Below are positions 49,492 through 59,111 of a stretch of 64,000 nucleotides of DNA, piece after piece (the stretch's first letter is position 1; each line of letters opens with the position of its first letter). The DNA is from Pseudomonas arsenicoxydans (GTDB lineage Bacteria; Pseudomonadota; Gammaproteobacteria; Pseudomonadales; Pseudomonadaceae): positions 5,713,001-5,777,000 of the forward strand of contig NZ_LT629705.1 of NCBI RefSeq assembly GCF_900103875.1. Direction: 5' to 3'. The notes beneath the pieces were generated by a model, which was given only the letters and a program-made list of their open reading frames with translations, did no database searches and was not told the origin of the DNA. The translations under genes and the position numbers were made by a program.

Positions 49492-50382
49492 TCAAGCAGC
49501 GCGCTCATCCCCTGGATTACGCTCGAAGTAGCGCTTGTACTCGCGACTGAACTGCGACGTGCTCTGATACCCCACTCGATGCGCCGCTTGCGCCACACCC
49601 AGGCCTTCGGCGAGCAACAATTGCTGTGCCTTGAGCAAGCGTAAGCGCTTCAAGTACTGCACCGGCGACAACAAGGTGCTGCGCTTGAAATGCTCATGGA
49701 AGGTCGACGCACTCATGTTCGCGCAACTGGCCAGCGTCTCGACGTTCAGCGGTTCGGTGTAATGCCCGTGCAGATGGTTGAGCGAGGCCGCAATCCTGGC
49801 GAACTGCCCCTGCTGCTCCACCAGCGCCCGCAATACATCCGCTTGCGGACCGCGTAACGCGACGAACAATAATTCGCGCAATCGCGCCGGCCCCATGATC
49901 TGGCATTCCTGCGGATCGTGCAGGCAACGCAACAATCGCTCCACGCAACCGCGCATGTCATCGTCGAGCACGGCCGAGGCCATCGACTCTGGCGTTTGCG
50001 CAGCAATATTGCGCCCCGGCGCCAATCCCATGGCCAACACCAACTCACCGAGCAAGACCCGATCAATGGCAATCGAAACCCCGAGCATCGGCCCGTCCGG
50101 CGCTGAAAACGTTTCGCACTCGAAAGGCACCGGTAATGCCTGGATCAGATAATGCCCGGCGCCATATTCCAGGGTTCGCGGCCCGAGGTACGCCAGTTTG
50201 CTGCCCTGGGCGATGATCACCAGGCTCGGCTCGTAGATCTGTGGACCACGCGCCACATCACAACTGGCCCGCAAAACCTGCACGCCCGGCAACGCCGTAG
50301 GGGCAAAGCCGTCGCGAGTGGTCAGCGGCTGGATCAACGAAACCAACGTGGCATTGGCGTCGAGATGACGGGTCAACAACAT
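49492..50382 (-). CDS. AraC-family transcriptional regulator
   Basis: A 296-residue regulator. The N-terminal AraC_N-type sensor domain (residues about 10-160) starts LDANATLVSLI, and the C-terminal AraC domain has two helix-turn-helix units (LASCANMSASTFHEHFK, and AHRVGYQSTSQFSREYKRY). It is divergent from the alcohol dehydrogenase gene at 50574, a common arrangement in which the regulator activates or represses that gene. Confidence 0.92.
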   Translation of the reverse strand: MLLTRHLDANATLVSLIQPLTTRDGFAPTALPGVQVLRASCDVARGPQIYEPSLVIIAQGSKLAYLGPRTLEYGAGHYLIQALPVPFECETFSAPDGPMLGVSIAIDRVLLGELVLAMGLAPGRNIAAQTPESMASAVLDDDMRGCVERLLRCLHDPQECQIMGPARLRELLFVALRGPQADVLRALVEQQGQFARIAASLNHLHGHYTEPLNVETLASCANMSASTFHEHFKRSTLLSPVQYLKRLRLLKAQQLLLAEGLGVAQAAHRVGYQSTSQFSREYKRYFERNPGDERAA

Positions 50383-50573
50383 GGGAGTTCTTCACCAAAA
50401 AAGTTGCGGAAAAAGGGATGAAAGCATCATCGCAGGTCTGATCGCCAATGCACCCCATTAAAGGCTGATGCCGGAGGATTAGGCATGACACCCGGAGGAA
50501 TCGCCATGGCCGGTGGCCGGCACGGCGCCCAAAATGCGTCGCCTCACCTGTCACTGCTTTTGCGAGGTTCCTC

Positions 50574-51626
50574 ATGTACACCGCCATCGGATACGCCGCC
50601 CAGTCGGCCACCACTCCCCTCGCCCCCGTAAAATTCGAACGCCGCAGCCCTCGTGCTGACGACGTTGCCATCGATATTCTTTACTGCGGCGTCTGCCATT
50701 CCGACATCCATCAGGCCCGCAACGAGTGGGGCATTGCTGTTTACCCACTGATGCCTGGTCACGAGATCGTAGGCAAAGTTACCGCCGTCGGTGCGAATGT
50801 CACCCGGCACAAAATCGGCGACCTGGTCGGCGTGGGCTGCATGGTCGATTCTTGCCGCAGTTGCGAAGCCTGCCAGGCCAACCTTGAGCAATATTGCCTC
50901 GAAGGTCCGACCATGACCTACGCCACCCCGGACCGGGTCGATGGCAGCAACACCATGGGCGGTTACTCCGACAGCATCGTGGTCAGCGAACACTTCGTGG
51001 TGCGCATCCCGGAAAAACTCGACCTGGCCAGCGCCGCGCCGATCCTTTGCGCCGGCATCACCACCTACTCGCCGCTCAAGCATTACGGCGTGAAAGCGGG
51101 CGATAAGGTCGGGATTCTCGGTATGGGCGGCCTCGGCCACATGGGTATCAAGTTTGCCAAGGCGATGGGCGCCGAAGTCACGCTGTTCACCCGCTCGGCG
51201 AGCAAGGCTGAAGAAGGTCGTCGCCAAGGTGCGGACCACGTGATCGTGTCCACCGATGCCGAGCAGATGAAGGCAGCTGCCGGTCATTTCGACTTCCTGC
51301 TGGATACCATTCCGGTGCAGCACGACCTCAACCCCTACCTCGACACCCTGCGTTTCGACGGCGTGCACATTCTGGTGGGTTTGATCGAGCCGATTGATCC
51401 ACCGGTCCACGCGGCCAAACTGGTGTTGGGCCGTCGGGTGCTCGCCGGTTCGTTGATCGGCGGCGTTGCCGAAACCCAGGAAGTGCTGGATTTCTGCGCC
51501 GAACACGACATCACCTGCGACATCGAAATGCTCAACATCCATCAGATCAACGAAGCGTTCACCCGCATGATTGCCGGTGACGTAAAGTACCGCTTCGTGA
51601 TCGACATGGCGACGCTGAAGGTCTAA
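50574..51626 (+). CDS. Zinc-dependent NAD(P) alcohol dehydrogenase (YahK/cinnamyl type)
   Basis: A 350-residue medium-chain dehydrogenase. The catalytic zinc site is CGVCHSDIHQ and GHEIVG, the structural-zinc cysteines lie in VDSCRSCEACQ...YC, and the cofactor motif is GMGGLGHMG. It likely reduces aldehydes with NADPH. The ATG has GAGG about 8 bases upstream. It is divergent from an AraC regulator, and its stop overlaps the stop of the convergent IclR gene by a few bases. Confidence 0.92.
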   Translation: MYTAIGYAAQSATTPLAPVKFERRSPRADDVAIDILYCGVCHSDIHQARNEWGIAVYPLMPGHEIVGKVTAVGANVTRHKIGDLVGVGCMVDSCRSCEACQANLEQYCLEGPTMTYATPDRVDGSNTMGGYSDSIVVSEHFVVRIPEKLDLASAAPILCAGITTYSPLKHYGVKAGDKVGILGMGGLGHMGIKFAKAMGAEVTLFTRSASKAEEGRRQGADHVIVSTDAEQMKAAAGHFDFLLDTIPVQHDLNPYLDTLRFDGVHILVGLIEPIDPPVHAAKLVLGRRVLAGSLIGGVAETQEVLDFCAEHDITCDIEMLNIHQINEAFTRMIAGDVKYRFVIDMATLKV

Positions 51627-52426
51627 ACCTTAGCGCCAAGCTCCGCCGAGAGCCGGGCCGTGACCCCTTTGATCAGGGGAATCAGCTCGGCCATTTTTTC
51701 CAGCGGCATGTACGGCACGGTGCTGGCGATGCTGATGCCGGCGACGATGCGCTTGCTGGCATCGCGGATCGGCGCCGCGACACAGCGGATCGACGGTTCG
51801 TTGTCTTCGAGGTCGAAGGCATAACCACCCGCGACATACTCGATCATGCGCTGCTGAAATTGCTCCCAGGACTGCTCCGGGTGCTGCGGCCAGAATTGAT
51901 TTTTCCCACCCGCCGGCAGACTGACTTCGTACAGCCTTTTCCATTCTTCCTGCGTGTCATCGAGCATCAACGCCTTGCCGATCCCGGTGCGCGCCAACGG
52001 CATGCGATGGCCGACCCGCGAGCGCATTTCCGGGCCATTGCGCCCCGGATTCTTGTGCAGGTACAGCACCTCGTCACCTTCACGTATCGCCAGGTGAATG
52101 GTGTCGCCCGTCAACGCCGACAACTCATCCAGATAGGGACCCGCCAGCGTCACCAACGGCAATTCTTCGCGCGCCTGAAAACCCAGTTCGATCAGCTTCG
52201 GCCCCAGCAGATATCCGACTTGCGGCACCACGCGCAGGTAGCGCTCGTCCACCAGGCAACTGGCCAGACGATGAGTGGTGCTGCGTGTCGTACCGATCAA
52301 CCGGGCGATTTCCTTGAGATCGCGGGCGCCACTGGCCACGGCCTGAACCACACCCAGACCGCGAAGCAGTGTCTGGGTGCCGGTCGGCGCGGCGTCCTTG
52401 GCGATTTTTGGGGCGTCTTCCTGCAT
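51623..52426 (-). CDS. IclR-family regulator of the galactonate operon
   Basis: A 267-residue IclR-type regulator. The N-terminal winged helix is at about 15-80 (DLKEIARLIGTTRSTTHRLA) and the effector domain at about 90-260. It is the last gene of dgoK-dgoA-dgoD-transporter, 60 bases after the transporter gene. It probably senses galactonate or a keto-deoxy intermediate. In E. coli the dgo regulator is GntR-type, so the regulator family differs here. The role is inferred from position. Confidence 0.85.
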   Translation of the reverse strand: MQEDAPKIAKDAAPTGTQTLLRGLGVVQAVASGARDLKEIARLIGTTRSTTHRLASCLVDERYLRVVPQVGYLLGPKLIELGFQAREELPLVTLAGPYLDELSALTGDTIHLAIREGDEVLYLHKNPGRNGPEMRSRVGHRMPLARTGIGKALMLDDTQEEWKRLYEVSLPAGGKNQFWPQHPEQSWEQFQQRMIEYVAGGYAFDLEDNEPSIRCVAAPIRDASKRIVAGISIASTVPYMPLEKMAELIPLIKGVTARLSAELGAKV

Positions 52427-52486
52427 ATCCAGCCTTTACCGTTGAGCGAGTGAACGGGCGGCATTATGGTCGCCCGACGGCGGTCA

Positions 52487-53797
52487 CTACAACTTGATAC
52501 GCTCGACTTTGCCGACCAGCAAGATGTAGGAAAGCGCGCCAATCAACGCCAGAACCGAGATGTAGGTGATCGCCGGAGCGAACGAATCACCGGTAGCGAG
52601 GAAACCGATGACAATCGGCGTGGTAATCGCCGCCAGGTTGCCGATGAAATTGAACACCCCGCCGGTCAATCCGAGCAAGCGCGCCGGGGCCAGCGTGGAA
52701 ACCAGCGACCAGGTGATCGAGGCCAGGCCGTTACCGAAGAACGCCAACGCGAGGAAGGCAATCACCAGTGGCGTCGACTCGACGAAATTGGCGCCGATGA
52801 TCGAGGTGGAAATCAACAGTCCGCCAATGATAGGCAATTTGCGGGCGAACCCCACGGTGTAGCCGCGACGGATCAGAAAGTCGGAGAAGAAACCGGAGCA
52901 CAACACGCCGACAAAGGCCGCGAGAAACGGTAGCGACGCCAACAGTCCGGACTTGATGAAGTCCATGCCGCGGTATTTCACCAGGTAGGTCGGGAACCAT
53001 GTCAGGAAAAACCACAGTGTCGAATTGAGACAGAACTGCCCCAGGTAGATGCCCCACAACTTGCGTTTGGTCAGCACGACGCGCAGGTCGGTCCAGCTGA
53101 ATTTGGCCTTGACCTTGGCTTGCTCGGCCTGGATATCCACCAGCCCGCCGCCTTCGCGGATCAGGTCGATTTCGGCGTCGTTGGCGCCTTTGAAATCCCG
53201 TGGCTCGCGATACACCGCGTACCAGATCACCGCCCAGAGAATGCCGACTACACCTGTGCTGACGAACACCATGTGCCAGCCAAATTCATGCTGCAGCCAG
53301 GCGAGCACCGGCGTCAGGAACGCCAGACCGACGAATTGCCCGGAGGTGTAGAAACCGATGGCCGTGGCGCGTTCGCGCTCGGGGAACCAGGTGGTGACCA
53401 CGCGGCTGTTGATCGGATACGCCGGCGCTTCCAGGGCACCGACCGCCATGCGCAATACGAACAGCGCAATGAAGCTGGCGGCGAAACCGAGCATGACCGT
53501 GGCGACCGACCACAGCAGCAAGGCAACGCTGTAGAGAATGCGCGGCGGCACCCGGTCGACCAGCCAGCCACCGGGAATCTGCATGGCGGCGTAGGTCCAG
53601 CCGAACGCCGAGAAAATCAGCCCGACATGGATCGGGTCGATCCCCAGTTCGCTGGTCAGTGCCGGGGCGGCGATGGACAGGTTGCTGCGGTCCAGGTAGT
53701 TGATCACCACGGTGATGAACAGCAGGACCATGATGAAAAAACGCTTGCGACTGGGCGTCACCAACGACGCCTGCCCGGTGAGGGTTTGCGGTTGCAT
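52487..53797 (-). CDS. dgoT: MFS transporter, galactonate/sugar-acid type
   Basis: A 436-residue MFS protein with 12 predicted helices, an N-terminal YLDRSNLSIAAPAL motif and the loop GGWLVDRVPPR. It belongs to the anion:cation symporter group that includes galactonate and glucarate carriers. Position between dgoD and the IclR regulator makes galactonate uptake likely. GAAGAGGC precedes the ATG. A REP lies between it and dgoD. The symbol is assigned from context. Confidence 0.85.
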   Translation of the reverse strand: MQPQTLTGQASLVTPSRKRFFIMVLLFITVVINYLDRSNLSIAAPALTSELGIDPIHVGLIFSAFGWTYAAMQIPGGWLVDRVPPRILYSVALLLWSVATVMLGFAASFIALFVLRMAVGALEAPAYPINSRVVTTWFPERERATAIGFYTSGQFVGLAFLTPVLAWLQHEFGWHMVFVSTGVVGILWAVIWYAVYREPRDFKGANDAEIDLIREGGGLVDIQAEQAKVKAKFSWTDLRVVLTKRKLWGIYLGQFCLNSTLWFFLTWFPTYLVKYRGMDFIKSGLLASLPFLAAFVGVLCSGFFSDFLIRRGYTVGFARKLPIIGGLLISTSIIGANFVESTPLVIAFLALAFFGNGLASITWSLVSTLAPARLLGLTGGVFNFIGNLAAITTPIVIGFLATGDSFAPAITYISVLALIGALSYILLVGKVERIKL

Positions 53798-53879
53798 GAG
53801 GGATGCCTCTTCTTATGTTTATTGAGGTCGAATTGAAATCGGTTGTTGCCGAAAATCTCCTGTCCATGGAGATCAAACG

Positions 53880-53967
53880 GTGGGAGCCAGCCTGCTGGCG
53901 ATAGCGGTGTGTCAGGCAACATGCATGCTGGATGTGCCAACCAAATCGCCAGCAGGCTGGCTCCCAC
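53880..53967. repeat. REP-type inverted repeat, family 2 copy B
   Basis: Arms GTGGGAGCCAGCCTGCTGGC and its reverse complement enclose about 40 bases. The same family occurs at 7568-7640. It lies within the dgo operon, between dgoD and the transporter gene. Confidence 0.85.
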
Positions 53968-53994
53968 AGGGGGTTGCGGTGGGTTAGAAGGAAC

Positions 53995-55143
53995 TCACCA
54001 CTCGGCGAAGCTACCGTCGGCATGACGCCAGATCGGGTTGCGCCAGCGGTGGCCGACCGCCGCACGTTCGATCACGTACTCTTCGTTGATCTCGATGCCC
54101 AGGCCCGGGCCATTCGGGATCTTCACGAAGCCTTTGTCATAGTCGAACACCCGCGGATCCTTGACGTAATCCAACAGGTCGTTGCTCTCGTTGTAGTGAA
54201 TGCCCAGGCTCTGCTCCTGGATGAACGCGTTGTAACAAACCGCATCCAGTTGCAGGCACGCCGCCAGCGCGATCGGGCCCAGTGGGCAATGCAGCGCCAA
54301 TGCCACGTCGTAGGCTTCGGCCATGTTGGCAATCTTGCGGGTTTCGGTGATGCCACCGGCGTGCGATGCGTCCGGCTGGATGATGTCGACGTAACCTTCG
54401 CTGAGCACACGCTTGAAATCCCAGCGCGAGAACAAGCGCTCGCCGAGGGCAATCGGGGTACTGGTCAGCGGCGCCAGTTCCTTCAGCGCTTCGTAGTTTT
54501 CGCTGAGCACCGGCTCTTCGATGAACATCAATTTGTACGGGTCGAGTTCCTTCATCAGCACCTTGGCCATAGGCTTGTGCACCCGGCCATGGAAGTCCAC
54601 GCCGATGCCGACGTTCGGGCCGACCGCGTCACGCACGGCAGCAACGTTGGCCAGGGCAAGGTCGACTTTCTCGAAGGAGTCGAGGAATTGCAGCTCTTCG
54701 GTGCCGTTCATTTTCACGGCGGTGAAACCACGCTCGACCGCCTCTTTCGCCGCACGAGCGGTGTCTGCCGGGCGATCGCCGCCGATCCATGAATAGACGC
54801 GAATCTTGTCCCGCACCTGACCACCGAGCAGATCGCTGACCGATACCCCCAGGGCCTTGCCCTTAATGTCCCACAACGCCTGGTCGATGCCGGCCAGCGC
54901 GCTCATGTGGATCGCGCCGCCGCGGTAGAAGCCGCCGCGATACAGCACGGTCCAGATGTCTTCGATGTTGCGTGGGTCTTTGCCGATCAGGTAGTCGGAC
55001 AATTCTTCAACGGCTGCCGCCACGGTGTGCGCGCGGCCTTCGACCACGGGCTCGCCCCAACCGGTCACGCCTTCGTCGGTTTCTATCTTGAGGAAGCACC
55101 AGCGCGGCGGAACGATGAAGGTGGTGAGTTTGGTGATTTTCAT
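53995..55143 (-). CDS. dgoD: D-galactonate dehydratase
   Basis: A 382-residue enolase-superfamily enzyme that dehydrates D-galactonate to 2-dehydro-3-deoxygalactonate. Mg2+ ligands appear as the aspartate in VDFHGR (near 183), the glutamate in FIEEPVL (near 209) and the glutamate in ALGERLF (near 235). The N-terminus [20 protein letters not shown] is family-typical. AGAGAGC precedes the ATG. The KDPGal aldolase gene ends 63 bases upstream. Confidence 0.95.
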   Translation of the reverse strand: MKITKLTTFIVPPRWCFLKIETDEGVTGWGEPVVEGRAHTVAAAVEELSDYLIGKDPRNIEDIWTVLYRGGFYRGGAIHMSALAGIDQALWDIKGKALGVSVSDLLGGQVRDKIRVYSWIGGDRPADTARAAKEAVERGFTAVKMNGTEELQFLDSFEKVDLALANVAAVRDAVGPNVGIGVDFHGRVHKPMAKVLMKELDPYKLMFIEEPVLSENYEALKELAPLTSTPIALGERLFSRWDFKRVLSEGYVDIIQPDASHAGGITETRKIANMAEAYDVALALHCPLGPIALAACLQLDAVCYNAFIQEQSLGIHYNESNDLLDYVKDPRVFDYDKGFVKIPNGPGLGIEINEEYVIERAAVGHRWRNPIWRHADGSFAEW

Positions 55144-55206
55144 CTGTGCTCTCTTTTTGTAGATGCAGCTCTTATTAGGTGCAGCGCGCTCGGCGCCAAA
55201 AAAGTC

Positions 55207-55827
55207 TTAACGCAGAGCGTTCCATGCGGCGACATACGCCTTGGCGTTGACTGCCACTTCTTGCGCGGTCATGCCCGGTTTGAACAACCCGGAACCGAGG
55301 CCGAAACCTTTGACGCCCGCGTCGATAAACACCTGCATGTTGTCCGGTGTAATCCCGCCGACCGGCGCCAGAATGGTTCCGGCCGGCAGCACCGCGAGCC
55401 AGGCCTTGACCACGGCCGGGCCCATTTGCTCGGCCGGAAACATCTTCAGCACGTCCGCGCCTTCGGCCAGTGCGGCAAAGGCTTCGGTCGGCGTGGCAAC
55501 GCCCGGCGACAGGAACAGCCCCGCCGCTTTCGCCGCGCGCAGCACCTTGGGATCGCTGTGCGGCATGACGATCACTTGGCCGCCCGCCGCTTTCACTTGC
55601 TCGACCTGCTCCGGCGTCAACACCGTGCCCGCGCCGATCAGGCAATCGGCGGGCAACGTACTGCGCAGGATGCGAATGCTGTCGTACGGCTCGGGGGAAT
55701 TGAGCGGCACTTCGATGACGCGAAATCCGGCGGCGTAAAGGACTTCGCCAATGGCGGCCGCTTCTTGCGGGCGCAGGCCACGCAGGATCGCGATCAGACC
55801 GTTTTGCGCCAGTGCTTGCTTGAGCAT
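55207..55827 (-). CDS. dgoA: 2-dehydro-3-deoxy-6-phosphogalactonate aldolase
   Basis: A 206-residue class I KDPG/KDPGal aldolase. The general-base glutamate is in VIEVPLNSP and the Schiff-base lysine in ADVLKMFPAEQ. It splits KDPGal into pyruvate and glyceraldehyde 3-phosphate. GGAGG lies just before the ATG. It follows dgoK by about 20 bases, and its product feeds lower glycolysis. Confidence 0.95.
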   Translation of the reverse strand: MLKQALAQNGLIAILRGLRPQEAAAIGEVLYAAGFRVIEVPLNSPEPYDSIRILRSTLPADCLIGAGTVLTPEQVEQVKAAGGQVIVMPHSDPKVLRAAKAAGLFLSPGVATPTEAFAALAEGADVLKMFPAEQMGPAVVKAWLAVLPAGTILAPVGGITPDNMQVFIDAGVKGFGLGSGLFKPGMTAQEVAVNAKAYVAAWNALR

Positions 55828-55846
55828 GTCAGACCTCCAGTCAGGT

Positions 55847-56839
55847 TTAACGGGATGGGGTTGGAGTGATCAGTCCGGCGGCAACCGCCAACTGCCACAA
55901 GCCGCGCTCGGTGGCATTTTCAGCCAGCGTCACGTGGGCAAAACCGCAGGCGTCGAGTGCCCGGCGGTAGCGGGCACAGAGTTGGGCATTACCGATAAGG
56001 ATGACCGAGGGCAACGTAGCGTTGCTGCGTCGGCGTCGCTGAACGTTGGCCAGCGCTGACAGCTCATGGCCGATCAGCAGCCCGGATAAATAGTCCGGTT
56101 GCGCAGTGGCACTCAGTTCGCCGGTCAGGCCGAGGCTGCGCGCACTGAAGAGTGTCGACAACGGCCCAATCTCGCCGTCCGCCGACAGGGCGACCTGCAC
56201 GCCTCGGTCAAACGCTTCGCCATCAAAGGACGCGCCGCGTTGCTGGGTGCGCCCCAGAATGCTGTGTTCGCTGAGCACGGCGAAGATCTCGCCGGTCATG
56301 AAAGTGTCGAAATGCACGATGCAACCGTCGGCCACTTCCACCCATTTCGAATGACTGCCCGGCAGGCCGATCAACAGATCAGTGCCTCGCTCGACCGGCA
56401 GATTCTGCAGGACACCCAGCACTTGGGTTTCTTCACCGCGCATCACATTCGGCAAGCGCGAACGCTGAATCACGCCCGGCACGATGTGCACATCGATACC
56501 GCGAAGACTGCGAACCGATTGCAGGGAGTTGCCGAGATGGGCGACGTTCGCCGGCGTGTCGCAGTAGGCCGCTTCGTGCCAGCCCTGCGCGCTGCCGACC
56601 ATGCCGCAGGCGATCACGGGTAAATCGGGTTGAGCGTCGAGCCAGTCACCGCAAGCCTCATCGAAGGCCAGTTCAAAACCGTCGGGGCATTCCTGGCCGT
56701 TGATGATTCGCGGCGTCCGCGGCAGCTGCATGATCCCGGACGACAGCGAACGCTGTTCCAGCACCTGGCCACCCGCGGCGAGTTTGTAAGCACGTAATGA
56801 GGTTGTCCCCCAATCGAGCGCGATCAATTGCGCCAGCAT
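55847..56839 (-). CDS. dgoK: 2-dehydro-3-deoxygalactonokinase
   Basis: A 330-residue ASKHA-fold sugar kinase with the N-terminal phosphate-binding motif IALDWGTTSLRAY and a downstream LLIGLPGSHSKWV loop. It makes the 6-phosphate that the aldolase cleaves. AGGTGAAGCG precedes the ATG at 56839. The open frame extends 23 codons further upstream, but the family starts at MLAQLIALDWG. It is the first gene of the dgo operon. Confidence 0.94.
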   Translation of the reverse strand: MLAQLIALDWGTTSLRAYKLAAGGQVLEQRSLSSGIMQLPRTPRIINGQECPDGFELAFDEACGDWLDAQPDLPVIACGMVGSAQGWHEAAYCDTPANVAHLGNSLQSVRSLRGIDVHIVPGVIQRSRLPNVMRGEETQVLGVLQNLPVERGTDLLIGLPGSHSKWVEVADGCIVHFDTFMTGEIFAVLSEHSILGRTQQRGASFDGEAFDRGVQVALSADGEIGPLSTLFSARSLGLTGELSATAQPDYLSGLLIGHELSALANVQRRRRSNATLPSVILIGNAQLCARYRRALDACGFAHVTLAENATERGLWQLAVAAGLITPTPSR

Positions 56840-57018
56840 CGCTTCACCTGTTTTGTTTATTGGCAGTGAGTGAGCTGGACTATAAACCCGAGAGCGGGTA
56901 AATCTCAATATATAAATATCTCTCCCATATTATGGGACAAAGGCAAAAAAAATCGCAGCCTTGGTCAGCGCCTACACCTGGGTGTAAAAACTGCCAAAGG
57001 CCGCGATCGTTCAGGGAG

Positions 57019-57501
57019 TCAGTTGCCCTCGGCAAACTCGCGCAACACCGCCCCGTCCATCCGATACCGAACCCACTCTTCCTGAGGCTGCGCCCCCAAA
57101 GACTTGTAAAATTCGATGGCCGGTTTATTCCAGTCCAGCACGCTCCATTCAAACCGCCCGCAGTCATTGGCGCAGGCGATTTTAGCGAGGTGGCGCAGCA
57201 AGGTTTTGCCGGCGCCGCCACCGCGCTGTTCGGGGGTGATGTAAAGGTCTTCGAGGTACAGGCAGTTGCTGCCCAGCCAAGTCGAGTAGCTGAAGAAGAA
57301 CACGGCGAAGCCGATGGGCAAGCCGTCGCGCAGGCAGATCAGGCCATGGGCGGTGGCGCCTTCGCTGAACAGGCTGCGCTCGATGTCGGCAACGCTGGCG
57401 ATGACTTCGTGGCGGGCACGTTCGTAGTCGGCCAATTCAGTGATGAACCCGAGGATTTGCGGTGCATCGCTGGGGGTCGCCGGGCGGATCTCGATCGTCA
57501 T
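57019..57501 (-). CDS. GNAT family N-acetyltransferase
   Basis: A 160-residue GNAT protein. The N-terminus is MTIEIRPATPSDAPQILGFI, the acetyl-CoA loop is EQRGGGAGKTLLRHLAK, and the segment LYLEDLYITP resembles diamine acetyltransferases. The substrate is unknown. GAAGG precedes the ATG at 57501, and an extension to 57639 is not family-like. The HD-domain gene starts 130 bases away in the opposite direction. Confidence 0.88.
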   Translation of the reverse strand: MTIEIRPATPSDAPQILGFITELADYERARHEVIASVADIERSLFSEGATAHGLICLRDGLPIGFAVFFFSYSTWLGSNCLYLEDLYITPEQRGGGAGKTLLRHLAKIACANDCGRFEWSVLDWNKPAIEFYKSLGAQPQEEWVRYRMDGAVLREFAEGN

Positions 57502-57631
57502 GGACGTGCCTTCGTCAAAGTTTGAAAACGCCATACTAAGTCGGCGCGAGGGACTCGTCACACTGGAAATGCAAAGCTGATCCGTGGAGCATGTGCCGCA
57601 GCCAGAAACGTTTTCACTTAACAGGATGTTT

Positions 57632-58285
57632 ATGACCACTGATGCTTTCGCGCCACTGCAAACCCTCGCAGCGCAGCTACTGCCCCACGCACTCGAGCCC
57701 TCGGAGGATGGCGCTCACGATCTGTCCCATCTGCAACGGGTGTGGCACAACGTGCGCACGCTTCACGCTGAAGAAGCTGGCGACCTTGACGTGTTGCTGG
57801 CGGCGGTGCTTTTGCATGATTGCGTGGCGGTGGAGAAGAACTCGCCGTTGCGCTCGCAGGCGTCACGACTGGCTGCCGAGAAAGCGTCTGCCGTGTTGGC
57901 CGACATGAATTGGCCCAGCGCAAAAATCAACGCGGTGGCCCACGCCATCGAAGCGCACAGCTTTAGCGCCAACATCGCCCCACTCACGCTCGAAGCGAAA
58001 ATCGTGCAGGACGCCGACCGGCTCGATTCCCTCGGTATGCTCGGTGTCGCGCGCACGTTCTATATCGCCGGACGCATGGGCAGCGCGCTGTACGATCCGC
58101 AAGACCCGCAAGCGAAGGCGCGGGACTACGATGACAAGCGTTTTTGCCTCGATCACTTTCAGACCAAGCTCCTGCATCTGGCGGACGGTTTCCAGACGGT
58201 CACCGGCCAGCGCCTGGCGCGTATCCGGCATGATCGGTTGAAGGGCTTCATGGAGTTGTTCGAGGAAGAAATCGGCATCGTCTGA
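57632..58285 (+). CDS. HD-domain phosphohydrolase
   Basis: A 217-residue protein with HD-superfamily metal ligands: the first histidine in HDLSHLQRVW, the HD pair in LLHDCV and the final aspartate in DADRLDSLG. It probably hydrolyses a nucleotide or phosphomonoester, and the substrate is unknown. The ATG at 57632 has AGGA upstream. It is divergent from the GNAT gene. Confidence 0.88.
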   Translation: MTTDAFAPLQTLAAQLLPHALEPSEDGAHDLSHLQRVWHNVRTLHAEEAGDLDVLLAAVLLHDCVAVEKNSPLRSQASRLAAEKASAVLADMNWPSAKINAVAHAIEAHSFSANIAPLTLEAKIVQDADRLDSLGMLGVARTFYIAGRMGSALYDPQDPQAKARDYDDKRFCLDHFQTKLLHLADGFQTVTGQRLARIRHDRLKGFMELFEEEIGIV

Positions 58286-58398
58286 ATCCAATACTCCGGC
58301 CAGCAAGGGGCCTGGACCGTTCGTCGTTCATAAGGCACCAAATTAAATCGAGGGCGGACCAACATCAGGTAAGGACTCTTATTAAATGGAGACGAACC

Positions 58399-58737
58399 AT
58401 GATCACATTCCGCTTGACTGCCCTCGCACTCGCCACGCTGCTGTCCTCTGCCGCCTTCGCCGCAACCAGCACCTCGGGGACCGGCCCGACCGACCCGGTC
58501 GAAAGCCCTAAATCCCCGACGACTCAAAGCTCGCCCGGCCTGAACATCAACGGCACGGGCGTCGACAGCGGCCTGCCTCCCTCTACGGGCACCGACCCGC
58601 GGACTCAAGGCAACGACGCGGGCCGTCAAGGTGGAATGAATCAGCCCGATACCCAGACGCCCGACAACGCCGGCAGCGGCATCGGCTCGAAAACCACCAC
58701 CGGTGGTTCGGGTTCCGAGGGCGGTGCCAGCCAATAG
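58399..58737 (+). CDS. Small exported low-complexity protein
   Basis: A 112-residue protein. A signal peptide ends at SAAFA/A and the mature part is rich in Gly, Ser, Thr and Pro with no clear domain (SGTGPTDPVESPKSP). GGAG precedes the ATG. I cannot assign a function. It begins a run of three small plus-strand genes with small gaps (46 and 73 bases). Confidence 0.75.
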   Translation: MITFRLTALALATLLSSAAFAATSTSGTGPTDPVESPKSPTTQSSPGLNINGTGVDSGLPPSTGTDPRTQGNDAGRQGGMNQPDTQTPDNAGSGIGSKTTTGGSGSEGGASQ

Positions 58738-58783
58738 TTCGCCGATGCGAGTTGCACCTATCCACATCCATGAAGAGGTAAGC

Positions 58784-59038
58784 ATGAACGTCGATAAAAA
58801 CCTGGAAAAAGAAGTCTTGACCCGCCTGCTGCACGCCCACCCTGGTGGCTTGGGCAAGGAGGTCCTGGACAATTACCGGGGGGAGAAAGTCGTGGCCAGC
58901 ACTCTCGCCACTTTGCAGGACCGTGGGTTGATCCAGCACGGGCATGTGACGTGCAACGAGGCCGGCGAGCACTCGCTGAACCTGCCGATCAAACTCAGCG
59001 CCGCCGGGGTGGAAGCGGCGCGCAAGCTGGACGTTTAA
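58784..59038 (+). CDS. Small winged-helix-like protein
   Basis: An 84-residue protein. The segment EKEVLTRLLHAHPGGLGKEV followed by TLATLQDRGLIQ looks like a small winged-helix fold. It may bind DNA or act as a partner. AGAGG precedes the ATG at 58784. The frame is open back to 58703, but that overlaps the preceding gene and has no better start signal. The function is unknown. Confidence 0.65.
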   Translation: MNVDKNLEKEVLTRLLHAHPGGLGKEVLDNYRGEKVVASTLATLQDRGLIQHGHVTCNEAGEHSLNLPIKLSAAGVEAARKLDV

Positions 59039-59111
59039 CACTCTGAATCAGGTCGCCGTCGTGCGCGGCGGCGACTGTTTGACCGACTCTACAAGCAGCA
59101 GGAGAAATCCC

